From Roseiflexaceae bacterium (GTDB taxonomy: Bacteria > Chloroflexota > Chloroflexia > Chloroflexales > Roseiflexaceae), in the NCBI GenBank assembly GCA_947450095.1, contig CANFUF010000012.1, positions 1-45,990 of the forward strand: a DNA stretch of 45,990 nucleotides, in the 5' to 3' direction. The position numbers and the translations under genes were made by a program. Of the stretch, positions 33,414 to 42,288 are shown in pieces; position 1 is the first letter of the stretch, and each line of letters opens with the position of its first letter. Under the pieces are notes generated by a model. It ran no database searches. It saw only the letters and a list, made by a program, of their open reading frames with translations, and was not told the DNA's origin.

Positions 33414-34956
33414 AACCGCCTCCACCTGGAGTCAAGATATGCAGGGTACTTTGTGCCGGCACATCAAACGAGCCTTTGCTAGGTAATGGCGTGACGATAC
33501 CCTCACTATCGCTGAGGAGATTTTGTCCAGATGCGCCAGCACCACCACCATGTGTCCCTTGTGGCGCAAATTCCCGCCGTTCCGTCAACAGTGTTATGGT
33601 GACAGGTACCAAAAACTGAATTGACTTCTGTAATCCGGCGCCACCATGGGAGGCGCCATCCCCTCCGGAGCCGCGTCGTACGGCCAATTGGGTCACGCGT
33701 ACCGGGTAGAGACGTTCAAATGCTTCGACTGGTGTGTTACGGGTATTGGTCATATGGGTTTGTACGGCATCGAGGCCGTCGGCGGTGGGACGGGCACCCA
33801 TGCCACCACCGAGCGTTTCGTAGTAGGCAAAGGGGGTGTTGTCGTTGCGCATCCCGCCCATGGTCCAATTGTTCATTGTCCCGGCTGATTGGGCAGGGAT
33901 GCGCATTGGGATGGCTTGGGCCAAAGCCGACAGCATGGTATCAACCACGCGTTGTGATGTCTCCACATTTCCACCGGCGACGGCGGCGGGAGGCAATGGA
34001 TTGAGAATCGACCCAACGGGAATATTCCAGGTCAATGGGCGATAGACTCCTGCTGACGCCGGCATATCGTCACCATCGAGCAAGCGTAACGCATACAACA
34101 CTGCAGATTCTGTTACCGCTTGGGGGGCATTGAGTGGACCACGGCATTGCGAAGCACTCCCAGTAAAATCGATGTGCATCGAATCAGCGCGTATCGTCAG
34201 GGTGACGTGAATCGCAAGAGGGGAGGTGTCTACACCATCGTTGTCGAGGTATTCAGTGGCTTGATATTGGCCATCAGGGATGGCCTGAATGATTTGACGC
34301 ATGCGTTGTTCGCCATAGGCGATTAACGCAGCAAATCCGTTTGTCAGCGCTATTGGGCCCATTTTGGCAACTAATTCATGCACACGCGCTGTCGCAATCT
34401 GGTGGCACGCGAGTTGGGCGGCCAGGTCACCACTACGCTCGTCACTGGTGCGGGAATTACGCACAATTAGCGCAAAAACTGCATCGTTACGCTGACCAGC
34501 GGCGATGAGTTTAATGGGCGGGATGATAATCCCTTCTTGGTAAAGCGAGCGACTGAGGGGCATCGAGCCAGGGGTCATCCCACCCACATCGGCGTGGTGG
34601 GCGCGGGTGGCACTATAGGCGACGAGGGTACCAGCAACAAATATCGGGGCAACGCTCGTGAAATCAGGGAGATGGGTGCCTCCCGCAAAAGGGTCATTCA
34701 GCAGCACCACATCACCATCGCTGAATGGGGCACAGTACGCTATCGCTGCTTCGACGCTCCGCGGCATGGCACCGAGATGGACGGGTATATGGGCGGCTTG
34801 AGCGACAAGTGCACCGGTATGGTCAAAGAGCGCACAGGAATAGTCGCGGCGTTCTTGGATATTTGATGAAAAGGCGCTCCGTTCGAGGGCGGCCCCCATT
34901 TCTTCGGCAATTGCGGCACAGCGATGACGAAAAACTTCGAGCGAAATGGCATCCAT
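33397..34956 (-). CDS. hyuB: Hydantoinase B/5-oxoprolinase-type subunit
   Basis: This 519-residue protein is of the HyuB family, the partner of HyuA in ATP-dependent N-methylhydantoinase or acetone/acetophenone carboxylase complexes. It starts DAISLEVFRHRCAAIAEEMGAALERSAFSSNIQERRDYSCALFD and has LLNDPFAGGTHLPDFTSVAPIF, RAHHADVGGMTPGSMP and the C-terminal GGGMGARPTADGLDAVQTHMTNTRNTPVEAFE block. No HyuA gene is visible on either side, so the catalytic partner must be encoded elsewhere, or this acts alone. ATG 34956 is favoured over TTG 34974. A minus-strand TATAAT at 35000-34995 is a possible promoter. Confidence 0.92.
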   Translation of the reverse strand: MDAISLEVFRHRCAAIAEEMGAALERSAFSSNIQERRDYSCALFDHTGALVAQAAHIPVHLGAMPRSVEAAIAYCAPFSDGDVVLLNDPFAGGTHLPDFTSVAPIFVAGTLVAYSATRAHHADVGGMTPGSMPLSRSLYQEGIIIPPIKLIAAGQRNDAVFALIVRNSRTSDERSGDLAAQLACHQIATARVHELVAKMGPIALTNGFAALIAYGEQRMRQIIQAIPDGQYQATEYLDNDGVDTSPLAIHVTLTIRADSMHIDFTGSASQCRGPLNAPQAVTESAVLYALRLLDGDDMPASAGVYRPLTWNIPVGSILNPLPPAAVAGGNVETSQRVVDTMLSALAQAIPMRIPAQSAGTMNNWTMGGMRNDNTPFAYYETLGGGMGARPTADGLDAVQTHMTNTRNTPVEAFERLYPVRVTQLAVRRGSGGDGASHGGAGLQKSIQFLVPVTITLLTERREFAPQGTHGGGAGASGQNLLSDSEGIVTPLPSKGSFDVPAQSTLHILTPGGGGYGESA

Positions 34957-34967
34957 ACGCGCCCTAC

Positions 34968-34996
34968 TAGTCAATTCAATAATTCTCTGCTATGAT
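34968..34996 (+). promoter_or_regulatory. Divergent promoter region of the GNAT2 and hyuB genes
   Basis: On the plus strand, TAGTCA (34968-34973) and TATGAT (34991-34996) are 17 bases apart. On the minus strand a TATAAT occupies 35000-34995, overlapping the plus -10. RNA polymerases for the two genes would therefore compete for the same DNA. Confidence 0.6.
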
Positions 34997-35032
34997 TATA
35001 GAGGAATTCGTGAGTGAATTGTGTGTATGAGC

Positions 35033-35126
35033 CCAACATTCGGTGTTGGTTCCCGCACGTGACGGTGATGTTATCCGTTGTCGGCGGACGGGAGCGGCCT
35101 GCACAATCTCGCTCGAGTGAAAGATT
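35033..35126 (+). promoter_or_regulatory. Structured 5' leader of the double GNAT gene
   Basis: Between the promoter and ATG 35132 lie about 130 bases with several possible hairpins: CCAACA/TGTTGG (35033-35049); TCCCG/CGGGA (35051-35093) enclosing GACGG/CCGTT; GAGCG/CGCTC (35092-35114), which competes with the previous one; and AATCT/AGATT (35105-35126). It matches no riboswitch class that I can recognise. Confidence 0.4.
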
Positions 35127-35131
35127 ACTGT

Positions 35132-36124
35132 ATGAGTACGACCACAACCCCACCTGCGCAGATTGTGCGCGGTGAACAAGCCGCCCACGCCCATGCCCGC
35201 GTGGTCGCCACCGTTTCCCCCCATGAACGGTGTGACTATGAGTATGATACCCCCCAAGAAGTGCTCCATTTTGATAACGATTTGCGTGATGCCGGTGTGC
35301 CGATTCGTCGTTGGGTTGTTGGTCCAATTGATGATCCGGTGGCGGTCGCATTTTGTTTTCGGGCCACGTGGAACACCCCACGTCATACTTTTTGGGCGCA
35401 TGTGCGCGTATTACCACGGGCGCAACATCAAGGAATTGGTTCAGAATTACTCCAAAAAGTCCAACAATGGGCTGCTACCGCTGGAGCCCAAGCGTTACGT
35501 GTCATGGCGCATCCTGATACGAGCGATGTGTTTTTACAACACCATGGATTTGTGCATATCGGCACAGAGCAACTCTTTTCGCTGGCATTACCGTTACCCA
35601 CACCAATCACCACGCACCCACTACCTGCAAATATTCGTTTAACGACTCTTGCGGAATTGATGATCAAAGATAGTGATGCCATGGAGCAAGTGTGTACCCT
35701 CCACGCGGCGATTTCACTCGATGTGCCAATGCCTGACGAGTTAATTGTCACCTTGAGTAAATTTCGGCGCCTGCTTGGTGAGGATGTGAACCCTGCCCAT
35801 TATTTATTGGCGTTTGTTGATGATCAATTAATCGGCGAATCTATTTTGATGGAAGACGATGACGATGCCTACGTGATGTGGCAACATGCCACAGGGGTAT
35901 TGCCGGCATTTCGTGGTCTTGGTGTTGCCAAAATCCTCAAGATAGCCGCAATTGAACTCGCACAATCACTCGGTATCCGCGAATTGCGTACGTGGATGGA
36001 AACAAGCAATGCGCCGATTCGCAAAGTAAATCAAGCGCTTGGTTTTCATGAAAGTAACCACCCTGGTGCGGTCATTCAAATTTACGAGTGCTCGGTCAAA
36101 AATGGTCAGGACGGACGTGGCTAA
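35132..36124 (+). CDS. Tandem GNAT acetyltransferase
   Basis: This 330-residue protein contains two GNAT domains in series, about 15-155 and 170-320. Domain 1 has FWAHVRVLPRAQHQGIGSELLQKVQ, with the acetyl-CoA loop QHQGIG. Domain 2 has ATGVLPAFRGLGVAKILKIAAIELAQ (loop RGLGVA) and ETSNAPIRKVNQALGFHE. Tandem GNATs such as mycothiol synthase often use only one domain for catalysis. The substrate is unknown. ATG 35132 is preferred over TTG 35078, which would put the structured leader into the protein. Its 3' end overlaps the DUF2227 gene by 29 bases. Confidence 0.88.
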   Translation: MSTTTTPPAQIVRGEQAAHAHARVVATVSPHERCDYEYDTPQEVLHFDNDLRDAGVPIRRWVVGPIDDPVAVAFCFRATWNTPRHTFWAHVRVLPRAQHQGIGSELLQKVQQWAATAGAQALRVMAHPDTSDVFLQHHGFVHIGTEQLFSLALPLPTPITTHPLPANIRLTTLAELMIKDSDAMEQVCTLHAAISLDVPMPDELIVTLSKFRRLLGEDVNPAHYLLAFVDDQLIGESILMEDDDDAYVMWQHATGVLPAFRGLGVAKILKIAAIELAQSLGIRELRTWMETSNAPIRKVNQALGFHESNHPGAVIQIYECSVKNGQDGRG

Positions 36125-36734
36125 ATGGATTAAACAACCACATCATTGACCCTGGATAACTTTTTCGTGCCACACGCGCCGGTTGGCGCGGTGGCACAAA
36201 TAACATATGAATCAAATGCTTGCCCCCAGTAACTAACCAATCTGCAATCGAATGCACCGCCCCACCGGTAATAAACCCAAGGGCGGTACTCAGTGTGATA
36301 ACCGGATGCCCGACAAACCAATCAATGATGCTTTTGGCAACTGATTGATGATAATCAGGCAACGGGAATCCAAATGTGCGTGCGATGACTTCGCTCGCAA
36401 AAATAAGCATGATAATCATGCCAAAAAAATAGCCAAGTCGTAAGATTGGTGGAATTACTAATCCATGACTCCAAAAATGGCGATGGGGAATGCACCACTT
36501 GTAGGGCTTCCAAATAAACAACAATATTCCCCAGCGTTTGTGAATCCGCGAATCTAAATCCAAATCTGGCGAAAATAGCATCCCCGACACATTATGTGCC
36601 ACCACTATTACCGTTGTAACAATGACTGCAGAAGATTGCACGACTTCCGCCGTGCGCAAAATTGAAAATATAGCCGGAGTCATGACCAGACTCGTGGCCA
36701 CCGTTAAAAAATCATGGGTAGGTGTATTGGGCAT
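36096..36734 (-). CDS. DUF2227 putative metal-binding membrane protein
   Basis: This is a 212-residue protein with about four to five predicted membrane segments. The conserved DUF2227 features are SGMLFSPDLDLDSRIHKRWG (Asp and His residues), WKPYKWCIPHRHFWSHG and GGAVHSIADWL, which probably bind metal at the membrane face. The function of the family is unknown; it resembles LexA-regulated membrane-bound metal-dependent hydrolases in layout. The gene starts three bases after the TetR stop and should be in the same transcript. Its stop lies inside the convergent double GNAT gene (29-base overlap). Confidence 0.82.
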   Translation of the reverse strand: MPNTPTHDFLTVATSLVMTPAIFSILRTAEVVQSSAVIVTTVIVVAHNVSGMLFSPDLDLDSRIHKRWGILLFIWKPYKWCIPHRHFWSHGLVIPPILRLGYFFGMIIMLIFASEVIARTFGFPLPDYHQSVAKSIIDWFVGHPVITLSTALGFITGGAVHSIADWLVTGGKHLIHMLFVPPRQPARVARKSYPGSMMWLFNPFSHVRPDHF

Positions 36735-36737
36735 ATG

Positions 36738-37367
36738 TTATTTCCGAATCCGATAACGCATCCCTTGATCAAGCAGTATCACCAATTGATCAAAAAATTG
36801 AATCACGTGGGGAACATCGTCATCGGGATGGGCGTATAGATATTCACTGGTCGCAGAAATGATGGTATGCACAAGAAATCCGAGTACCTCGCTCGGCATA
36901 TCATCACGGACTGAGCGATTCGTAATGGCAGTTTGGATTAAATCGTCTACAAACGCTGCTTGCATACTCGTCCCAATGGCTTTGGCGGCAATAAGTTGGT
37001 TCCCACTATCGCGGACTGCCCGCTGCATAAATGTATATTCGCGTGGATAAAAATGTTGTAAATCAAGCATGATATACAAATAATGCCGCAAAATCGTAAA
37101 CATATCGCCTTGGGCATAGACCGCAACGGGGATGCGGTTGCGCATTTGAGCCACTAATTGGTCATGGGCATATTTGAGGATATAGAGATAGAGTTCTTCT
37201 TTGTCGGTGAAATACTGGTACATGCTCCCTTTGGCAATCCCCAAAGATTTGACAATCGTCGAAAGTGATGCACTTTCCATATTGTGTGCGGCGAATTCCG
37301 TCAGACAGGCATCAATGATTAATTGACGTTTGGGAAGTTCTAGATTCCACCAGGTATCACTCGGCAT
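36738..37367 (-). CDS. TetR/AcrR-family transcriptional repressor
   Basis: This is a 209-residue regulator. The N-terminal helix-turn-helix (about 12-58) reads KRQLIIDACLTEFAAHNMESASLSTIVKSLGIAKGSMYQYFTDKEELYLYI, the canonical TetR pattern. The C-terminal part is the ligand-sensing and dimer domain. It is divergent from an MFS gene, with the palindrome ATGACTAATCAGTCAT between them (37385-37400), so it most likely represses the pump and itself and is released by a pump substrate. The DUF2227 gene is cotranscribed. Start ATG 37367 has AAGAG upstream. Confidence 0.95.
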   Translation of the reverse strand: MPSDTWWNLELPKRQLIIDACLTEFAAHNMESASLSTIVKSLGIAKGSMYQYFTDKEELYLYILKYAHDQLVAQMRNRIPVAVYAQGDMFTILRHYLYIMLDLQHFYPREYTFMQRAVRDSGNQLIAAKAIGTSMQAAFVDDLIQTAITNRSVRDDMPSEVLGFLVHTIISATSEYLYAHPDDDVPHVIQFFDQLVILLDQGMRYRIRK

Positions 37368-37378
37368 AACTGCTCTTT

Positions 37379-37407
37379 TTGTATATGACTAATCAGTCAT
37401 TTATAGT
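37379..37407 (+). promoter_or_regulatory. MFS promoter with TetR operator in the spacer
   Basis: TTGTAT (37379-37384) and TATAGT (37402-37407) are 17 bases apart. The inverted repeat ATGACT-AATC-AGTCAT (37385-37400) fills the spacer almost exactly. Repressor binding there would exclude RNA polymerase from the pump promoter and could reach the TetR promoter. Confidence 0.78.
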
Positions 37408-37490
37408 ATAAAAGAGTGGCACAGCAGTGTCAACACCAATGTAGTAGGTTGTGGTATTCTACTAACGAATCATTTTGCAGACGGGGCGCC

Positions 37491-38726
37491 ATGCATACAT
37501 CTTCTGTCGACCGGAATATTCGTTTATTAGTCATTGAATTATTATGGGCAGCGATAGCTGCCGCGGCCTATTCCTTTGCGGCAGCGTTTGTTATCCGGCT
37601 CGGTGGTTCAAATTTCATTGTGAGTTTAATCACCTCTGCTGCGGCAGTCGTAAATGCCGTAACGACTATTCCATTCGCCGTATTAATGGAGCGCACCTCG
37701 AAGCGCAAGCCGTGGATGTTTGGCAGTTTAATCTCGTTTCGCATGCTCAATGCATTATTGATTTTTGTCCCATGGTTGCCGGCGTATCGGGCGGAAGCAA
37801 TCGTTGCTATTTTGTTGGTAGCCAATGTCCCTGTGGCATTATTTAATGCCGGCTGGTTGCCAATGTTTGCCGATATCATTCCCATTCACCGCCGCGCTCG
37901 TTTGTTTTCGGCCCGCAATGTCACGCTCGGGGCGACGATGATGATTGCCACCTATGGATTTGGGCGTTTCCTCGAAGTAGCGCCGTTCCCGGGTAATTAT
38001 CAGATTTTGTTTGTGATTGCCATGATGACGAGTATGCTTAGTACCTTGTATGTCACCAAACTGCATATTCCTGACGTGGTGATTGATACCACTGCCAATG
38101 TTGATCGGTCGTGGCGGGGAATTTGGTCATTACTGACGGAAAGCCAACCGTACCGCGCGATTACGATTAATACATTGATTTTCAATCTTGCCGCCTGGGC
38201 TGCTATTCCTTTTCAACCCATTTATTTCGTACGGACGTTGGGGGCGAGTGATGCGTGGCTTGGGATTTGGTTTGCGATTGTCAATGGTGGAGCGATTTTG
38301 GGGAATCTGTTTTGGCCACGCTTGATGGAGCGCTATGGATTCCGCAAAATTTTGATGATTTCGTCAATTTTGAGTTGCTTGTATTTTTTTGCGATTGGAT
38401 TTGTGCCCAATTTAACGCTTATTCTCGTTTTTTCATTGCTTATCGGGATGATTAACCCGGGAATTGATGTAAGTCATTTTAATATTTTGCTGCAAGTATG
38501 TTCACCACAACGACGAGCACTTGCGCTTGGGGTATTTGTAACCGTCATGAATGCAGGATTATTGGTCAGTAGTTTGGCTGTGGCACCCTTGATAAGTTGG
38601 ATGGGGGCGCAATATGTCGTGATTGCACTTGGCGTGTTTCGGTTGCTCGGGGCATTATTGTTTGTCGTCAATCCGATTCAAGAAGTCAAGAGCGACACTG
38701 ATTTGGCACCCGCAGACGCAGTGTGA
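37491..38726 (+). CDS. MFS transporter, probably TetR-controlled efflux pump
   Basis: This 411-residue permease has twelve predicted membrane segments. [15 protein letters not shown] between TM2 and TM3 and [15 protein letters not shown] in the second half match the duplicated MFS signature loop (GxxxDRxGRR-like). Members of this group export drugs or small molecules, but the substrate cannot be told. Start ATG 37491 is chosen because upstream sequence of the frame is leader with Cys-rich non-membrane residues; the ribosome site is weak (GGGG). A second, similar MFS gene is at 43344-44609. Confidence 0.88.
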   Translation: MHTSSVDRNIRLLVIELLWAAIAAAAYSFAAAFVIRLGGSNFIVSLITSAAAVVNAVTTIPFAVLMERTSKRKPWMFGSLISFRMLNALLIFVPWLPAYRAEAIVAILLVANVPVALFNAGWLPMFADIIPIHRRARLFSARNVTLGATMMIATYGFGRFLEVAPFPGNYQILFVIAMMTSMLSTLYVTKLHIPDVVIDTTANVDRSWRGIWSLLTESQPYRAITINTLIFNLAAWAAIPFQPIYFVRTLGASDAWLGIWFAIVNGGAILGNLFWPRLMERYGFRKILMISSILSCLYFFAIGFVPNLTLILVFSLLIGMINPGIDVSHFNILLQVCSPQRRALALGVFVTVMNAGLLVSSLAVAPLISWMGAQYVVIALGVFRLLGALLFVVNPIQEVKSDTDLAPADAV

Positions 38727-38778
38727 ATTTGTTACAATACAGATGTATGCATTCCGCTACCAGATACAGGAGGGTGAG

Positions 38779-39741
38779 ATGGAATATCGACGACTCGGAC
38801 GCGCTGGCATGAAGGTCAGTGCACTTTCGTTGGGCGCATGGGTAACCTATGGCAATCAAGTCGGCGAAGAAATCGCCTACGAGTGTATGACTGCCGCCGT
38901 TGAACACGGCGTGAATTTTTTTGACAATGCCGAGGGCTATGCCGGTGGTCAAGCCGAAGTAGTCATGGGCAACGTCATCAAACGAGCCGGCTGGCGCCGT
39001 GAAGACCTGGTTGTCTCCACCAAGATTTTTTGGGGTGGATCGGGGCCCAACGATACCGGTTTGTCGCACAAGCATGTCATCGAAGGGGTCAACAATGCCC
39101 TCAAGCGCTTCCAGATGGATTATGTCGATTTGGTATATTGTCATCGCCCCGATGTCAATACCCCCATCGAAGAAACCGTGCGCGCTATGGACATCGTCAT
39201 TCGCCAAGGCAAAGCATTTTATTGGGGCACATCAGAATGGTCTGCCGATGAAATTCGCTCCGCCTACGGCATCGCCCGCGAACTAGGCATGACGCCCCCC
39301 AGCATGGAACAACCGCAATACAACATGTTGAACCGTACGCGTTTCGAAAAAGAATACGCCTTGTTGTACCGTGACATTGGTTATGGCACCACGATTTTTA
39401 GCCCACTTGCATCGGGCATGTTGACCGGCAAATATCGCCAAGGTATTCCCAGCGACAGCCGCGGCGCCCTCAAAGGCTACGAATGGCTCCAAAAGAGCCT
39501 GACCGATCAGCGTAATTTGGCCATTGTGGAACAACTCATCCCACTTGCGGGTGAACTTGGCTGCAGTTTGGCCCAAATGGCGCTGGCCTGGTGCCTCAAG
39601 AACCCCAACGTGAGTAGTGTGATTACGGGGGCGAGCCGTGCCGCCCAAGTCCACGAAAACATGAAAGCGCTCGATGTGGTGCCATTGCTTACCAGCGATG
39701 TAATGGCCCGGATCGAAACGATTCTCGCTCCTAACGCCTAA
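38779..39741 (+). CDS. Aldo/keto reductase, AKR6/KCNAB-like
   Basis: This is a 320-residue NADPH-dependent reductase. The catalytic tetrad is present: D49, Y54 ([14 protein letters not shown]), K82 ([10 protein letters not shown]) and H122 (VYCHRPD). [18 protein letters not shown] at the start and [19 protein letters not shown] at the cofactor-binding end, together with the insertions [23 protein letters not shown], place it with the potassium-channel beta-subunit/YghZ branch that reduces aldehydes and methylglyoxal. GGAGGG at 38769-38774 supports ATG 38779; a frame upstream is not used. It is followed by a strong hairpin. Confidence 0.95.
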   Translation: MEYRRLGRAGMKVSALSLGAWVTYGNQVGEEIAYECMTAAVEHGVNFFDNAEGYAGGQAEVVMGNVIKRAGWRREDLVVSTKIFWGGSGPNDTGLSHKHVIEGVNNALKRFQMDYVDLVYCHRPDVNTPIEETVRAMDIVIRQGKAFYWGTSEWSADEIRSAYGIARELGMTPPSMEQPQYNMLNRTRFEKEYALLYRDIGYGTTIFSPLASGMLTGKYRQGIPSDSRGALKGYEWLQKSLTDQRNLAIVEQLIPLAGELGCSLAQMALAWCLKNPNVSSVITGASRAAQVHENMKALDVVPLLTSDVMARIETILAPNA

Positions 39742-39754
39742 TTTTGCTTGGCGG

Positions 39755-39790
39755 ACGGTGATTGGTGTGGCATACACCAATCACCGTTTA
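39755..39790 (+). terminator. Terminator after the aldo/keto reductase gene
   Basis: ACGGTGATTGGTGT (39755-39768) is fully complementary to ACACCAATCACCGT (39774-39787), with loop GGCAT and a short T tract (TTTAATT). A likely intrinsic terminator. Confidence 0.85.
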
Positions 39791-39844
39791 ATTCGATGAA
39801 CCACTCTGGCCGGCAGCGATGCACTTGGGTGGCAGGAAGGAACC

Positions 39845-40930
39845 ATGAAAAACCAACCCATCCAGTATGTATTGCACACGCTTCCCGGCTTTGACGTGAT
39901 TGTCCGCGAAGAACTCAAACTGCTCCCCGAACGGGCCACCATTAAAGAACATGTTGTCCACGCCGGCCGCAACGGCCTCACCATCATCGATTATGATGGC
40001 GACGTCGATGATTTACTTAAATTGCGTACGGTTGATGATGTCTTTATTTTGATTGGCCAATATACCGATTTGCCCCCCAAATACAGCACCCTCAAGGTGT
40101 TGCGTGACAAAATCGTGCTCTCACCGGTGATTAATCAAGCGGTCAAAATGGTACGTGCCATCTATCCCAAACGGGGTGGTGAAGGCAAATTGCGCTTCCG
40201 CGTGATTGCCCGTCAGCAAGGCGAAATGCCTTACCGCCGCGTCGATTTGCAAGAACTAATTGAAAAAGCGGTCGAACAGCGTGACGATTACCGCTGGCGC
40301 GCCAAAGAAGATGGCCTTGAGTTTTGGATTACCCAAATCGATACCATGGCGATTTTGGGGTTGCGCGTCAGCGACGAAACGATGCGCCACCGCACCTACA
40401 AAATCAACCACATCGAAGCCTCACTGCGCCCCACCGCAGCGGCAGCACTCGTATTACTCACCAAACCCAAACCAACAGACGTCTTCCTCGACCCGATGTG
40501 TGGCGCTGGGACGACCTTGATTGAACGCGCATTGCATAGCCGCTATGCCCAACTGCTCGGCGGCGATATCAGCGAAGATGCCGTTGAACAGGCCTTGGCC
40601 AATATCGGTCCCCGCTACAAGCCGATTGAAGTAAAACCGTGGGACGCCCGCGAGTTACCCCTCGACGAAAACTCCGTCAATGCCGTGGTCTGTAATTTGC
40701 CCTTTGGTGTACAGATTAGTACGCCCGAAGAAAATCGCCGCTTGTACCCCACCGTGATGAAAGAACTCCGGCGCGTAATGCAACTCGGTGCCCGAGCCGC
40801 CTTACTTACCAGCGATATGCGTGCCATCAATCGCGCCCTTGAGCGCAATAGCGGTATGTACATCGATACCTTGCATCACGTGGTGGTGTTGGGTCGCCGT
40901 GCCACGATTGTGGTTGTGCAAAAACGCTAA
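39845..40930 (+). CDS. THUMP-domain RNA guanine-N2 methyltransferase (Trm14/RlmL-like)
   Basis: This is a 361-residue SAM-dependent enzyme. An N-terminal ferredoxin-like/THUMP region (about 1-165) binds RNA. The Rossmann domain starts with ASLRPTAAAALVLL and has FLDPMCGAGTTLIERA (SAM motif, 214-229), the acidic GGDISEDAV and the catalytic CNLPFG (283-288), a variant of NPPY. The N-L-P-F-G form is that of tRNA m2G6 enzymes (Trm14/TrmN/THUMPD3) rather than of E. coli RlmL. It probably modifies tRNA. It stands alone between two terminators. Confidence 0.9.
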   Translation: MKNQPIQYVLHTLPGFDVIVREELKLLPERATIKEHVVHAGRNGLTIIDYDGDVDDLLKLRTVDDVFILIGQYTDLPPKYSTLKVLRDKIVLSPVINQAVKMVRAIYPKRGGEGKLRFRVIARQQGEMPYRRVDLQELIEKAVEQRDDYRWRAKEDGLEFWITQIDTMAILGLRVSDETMRHRTYKINHIEASLRPTAAAALVLLTKPKPTDVFLDPMCGAGTTLIERALHSRYAQLLGGDISEDAVEQALANIGPRYKPIEVKPWDARELPLDENSVNAVVCNLPFGVQISTPEENRRLYPTVMKELRRVMQLGARAALLTSDMRAINRALERNSGMYIDTLHHVVVLGRRATIVVVQKR

Positions 40931-40954
40931 GCGCAGCGACGTGAATGAGCACAA

Positions 40955-40993
40955 AAAAGGGGTTCGCGTACGAGTTGTACGCGAACCCCTTTT
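40955..40993. terminator. Bidirectional terminator between convergent genes
   Basis: AAAAGGGGTTCGCGTAC (40955-40971) pairs with GTACGCGAACCCCTTTT (40977-40993), loop GAGTT. The A run on the left and T run on the right make it work for both the methyltransferase and the kynureninase transcripts. Confidence 0.95.
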
Positions 40994-41001
40994 GGTTTTA
41001 C

Positions 41002-42288
41002 TTAGGTGACTGCAGCCCGGGTGGCGGGGTATTTGTGGTGCAGTCCTTGGCTGACGGCATGGCGAATGCGATCAACGCCGTGCCAGACTTCGGCAAACGA
41101 CGTCGTCAAAGGGCTGAGGCCGAGGCGCAAATTGTCGGGCTCGCGGAAGTCGGGAATGACCTGCATTTCGGCAATCAAGGCTTGATTGATTTGGTAGCCC
41201 AAGGGATGACGAATGCTGACATGCGAGCCCCGGATGCCGGCATCACGTGGACTCCCCAAGGTGAAGCCGAGGTCGACCAAATGGGCATCAAATAGAGCAA
41301 TCATGTATTCGGTGATGGCCACCGATTTGGCGCGAATCGCTGGCATCCCCACCTGATTGAGCATATCGACCGCAGATTCCACAGCTGAGAGCGATAGCAT
41401 GGGAGGCGTTCCGGCCAAGAAGCGCGCCAGGCCAGGGGCTGGTTCGTACTGCAAATCAAAGGCAAAGGGCGCTTTTTGGCCAAACCAACCCCAAATCGGT
41501 GATTCTACCTGATCTTGGATGGATTTGTTGATGTACAAAAAGGCCGGTGCGCCGGGGCCGCCGTTGAGAAATTTGTAGCCACAGCCGACCACCATGTCAA
41601 CCTGCCAGGCATCGAGTGCCATCGGCACTGCGCCAGCAGAATGGCTCAAATCCCAAATCACCAGAGCTCCGACGGCATGGGCTTTTTGGGTAATGGCCTG
41701 CATATCGTAGATGAAGCCACTTTTGAACGTGACATGCGACAAGACCACCACGGCGGTTTGGGGGGTGATGAGGGCATACAAATCATCGGGGGTAACGGTC
41801 AGTTCATTGTCGCGTGACGCCACCAAGCGCAACTGATGGCGATTACCATAGTGTGCAATCGCCCCCTGCATGATGTAGAGGTCAGAGGGGAAGTTGAGTG
41901 CGTCGCTGACGATATCGGTGCGGTCGGGGCGGGCTTGGAGCGCCGCCATCACCAGTTTGTAGAGATTGACTGAGGTTGAATCACACGCCAGCACTTGGCC
42001 GGGGGCAGCACCGAGGAGTTGGCCGATTTTGTCGCCAATCCGGGCAGGAGCCTCGTACCAGCCCCGCCCCCAACCCCGAATCAGGCCATCACTCCATTCG
42101 GTGTGGATGACGTGGTGCAGGTGGGCAGCGGTTTGCTTGGGCATGCGCCCCAATGAGTTACCGTCAAAGTAGACGATATTGGGGTCAACGATGACAAATT
42201 GGTCACGGTAGTGGGCGACGGGGTCGAGGCTGTCAGCCTGCTGGGCCGCAACAAGGCCAGCAGCAACGGCGGGGAGATTATACGACAT
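41002..42288 (-). CDS. kynU: Kynureninase
   Basis: This is a 428-residue PLP enzyme that cleaves kynurenine (or 3-hydroxykynurenine) to anthranilate (or 3-hydroxyanthranilate) and alanine. YFDGNSLGRMP, CDSTSVNLYKL, the PLP-ring region VIWDLSHSAGAVPMAL (D213, H216) and the Schiff-base lysine K239 in GCGYKFLNGGPG are diagnostic. It is in an operon with DAHP synthase: its ATG overlaps the DAHP synthase stop region by 11 bases and its ribosome site, GAGG, lies in that gene's last codons. No tryptophan dioxygenase or kynurenine formamidase is in the window, so the source of kynurenine is unknown. Ends before a bidirectional terminator. Confidence 0.96.
   Translation of the reverse strand: MSYNLPAVAAGLVAAQQADSLDPVAHYRDQFVIVDPNIVYFDGNSLGRMPKQTAAHLHHVIHTEWSDGLIRGWGRGWYEAPARIGDKIGQLLGAAPGQVLACDSTSVNLYKLVMAALQARPDRTDIVSDALNFPSDLYIMQGAIAHYGNRHQLRLVASRDNELTVTPDDLYALITPQTAVVVLSHVTFKSGFIYDMQAITQKAHAVGALVIWDLSHSAGAVPMALDAWQVDMVVGCGYKFLNGGPGAPAFLYINKSIQDQVESPIWGWFGQKAPFAFDLQYEPAPGLARFLAGTPPMLSLSAVESAVDMLNQVGMPAIRAKSVAITEYMIALFDAHLVDLGFTLGSPRDAGIRGSHVSIRHPLGYQINQALIAEMQVIPDFREPDNLRLGLSPLTTSFAEVWHGVDRIRHAVSQGLHHKYPATRAAVT

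Noticed and set aside
33397-34956. Complete hydantoinase operon
   Set aside because: Only the B subunit is present; the neighbours are cruF and a GNAT gene, and no hyuA is visible.
35163-35642. 159-residue frame inside the double GNAT gene
   Set aside because: Another frame of a clearly conserved gene; no domain similarity.
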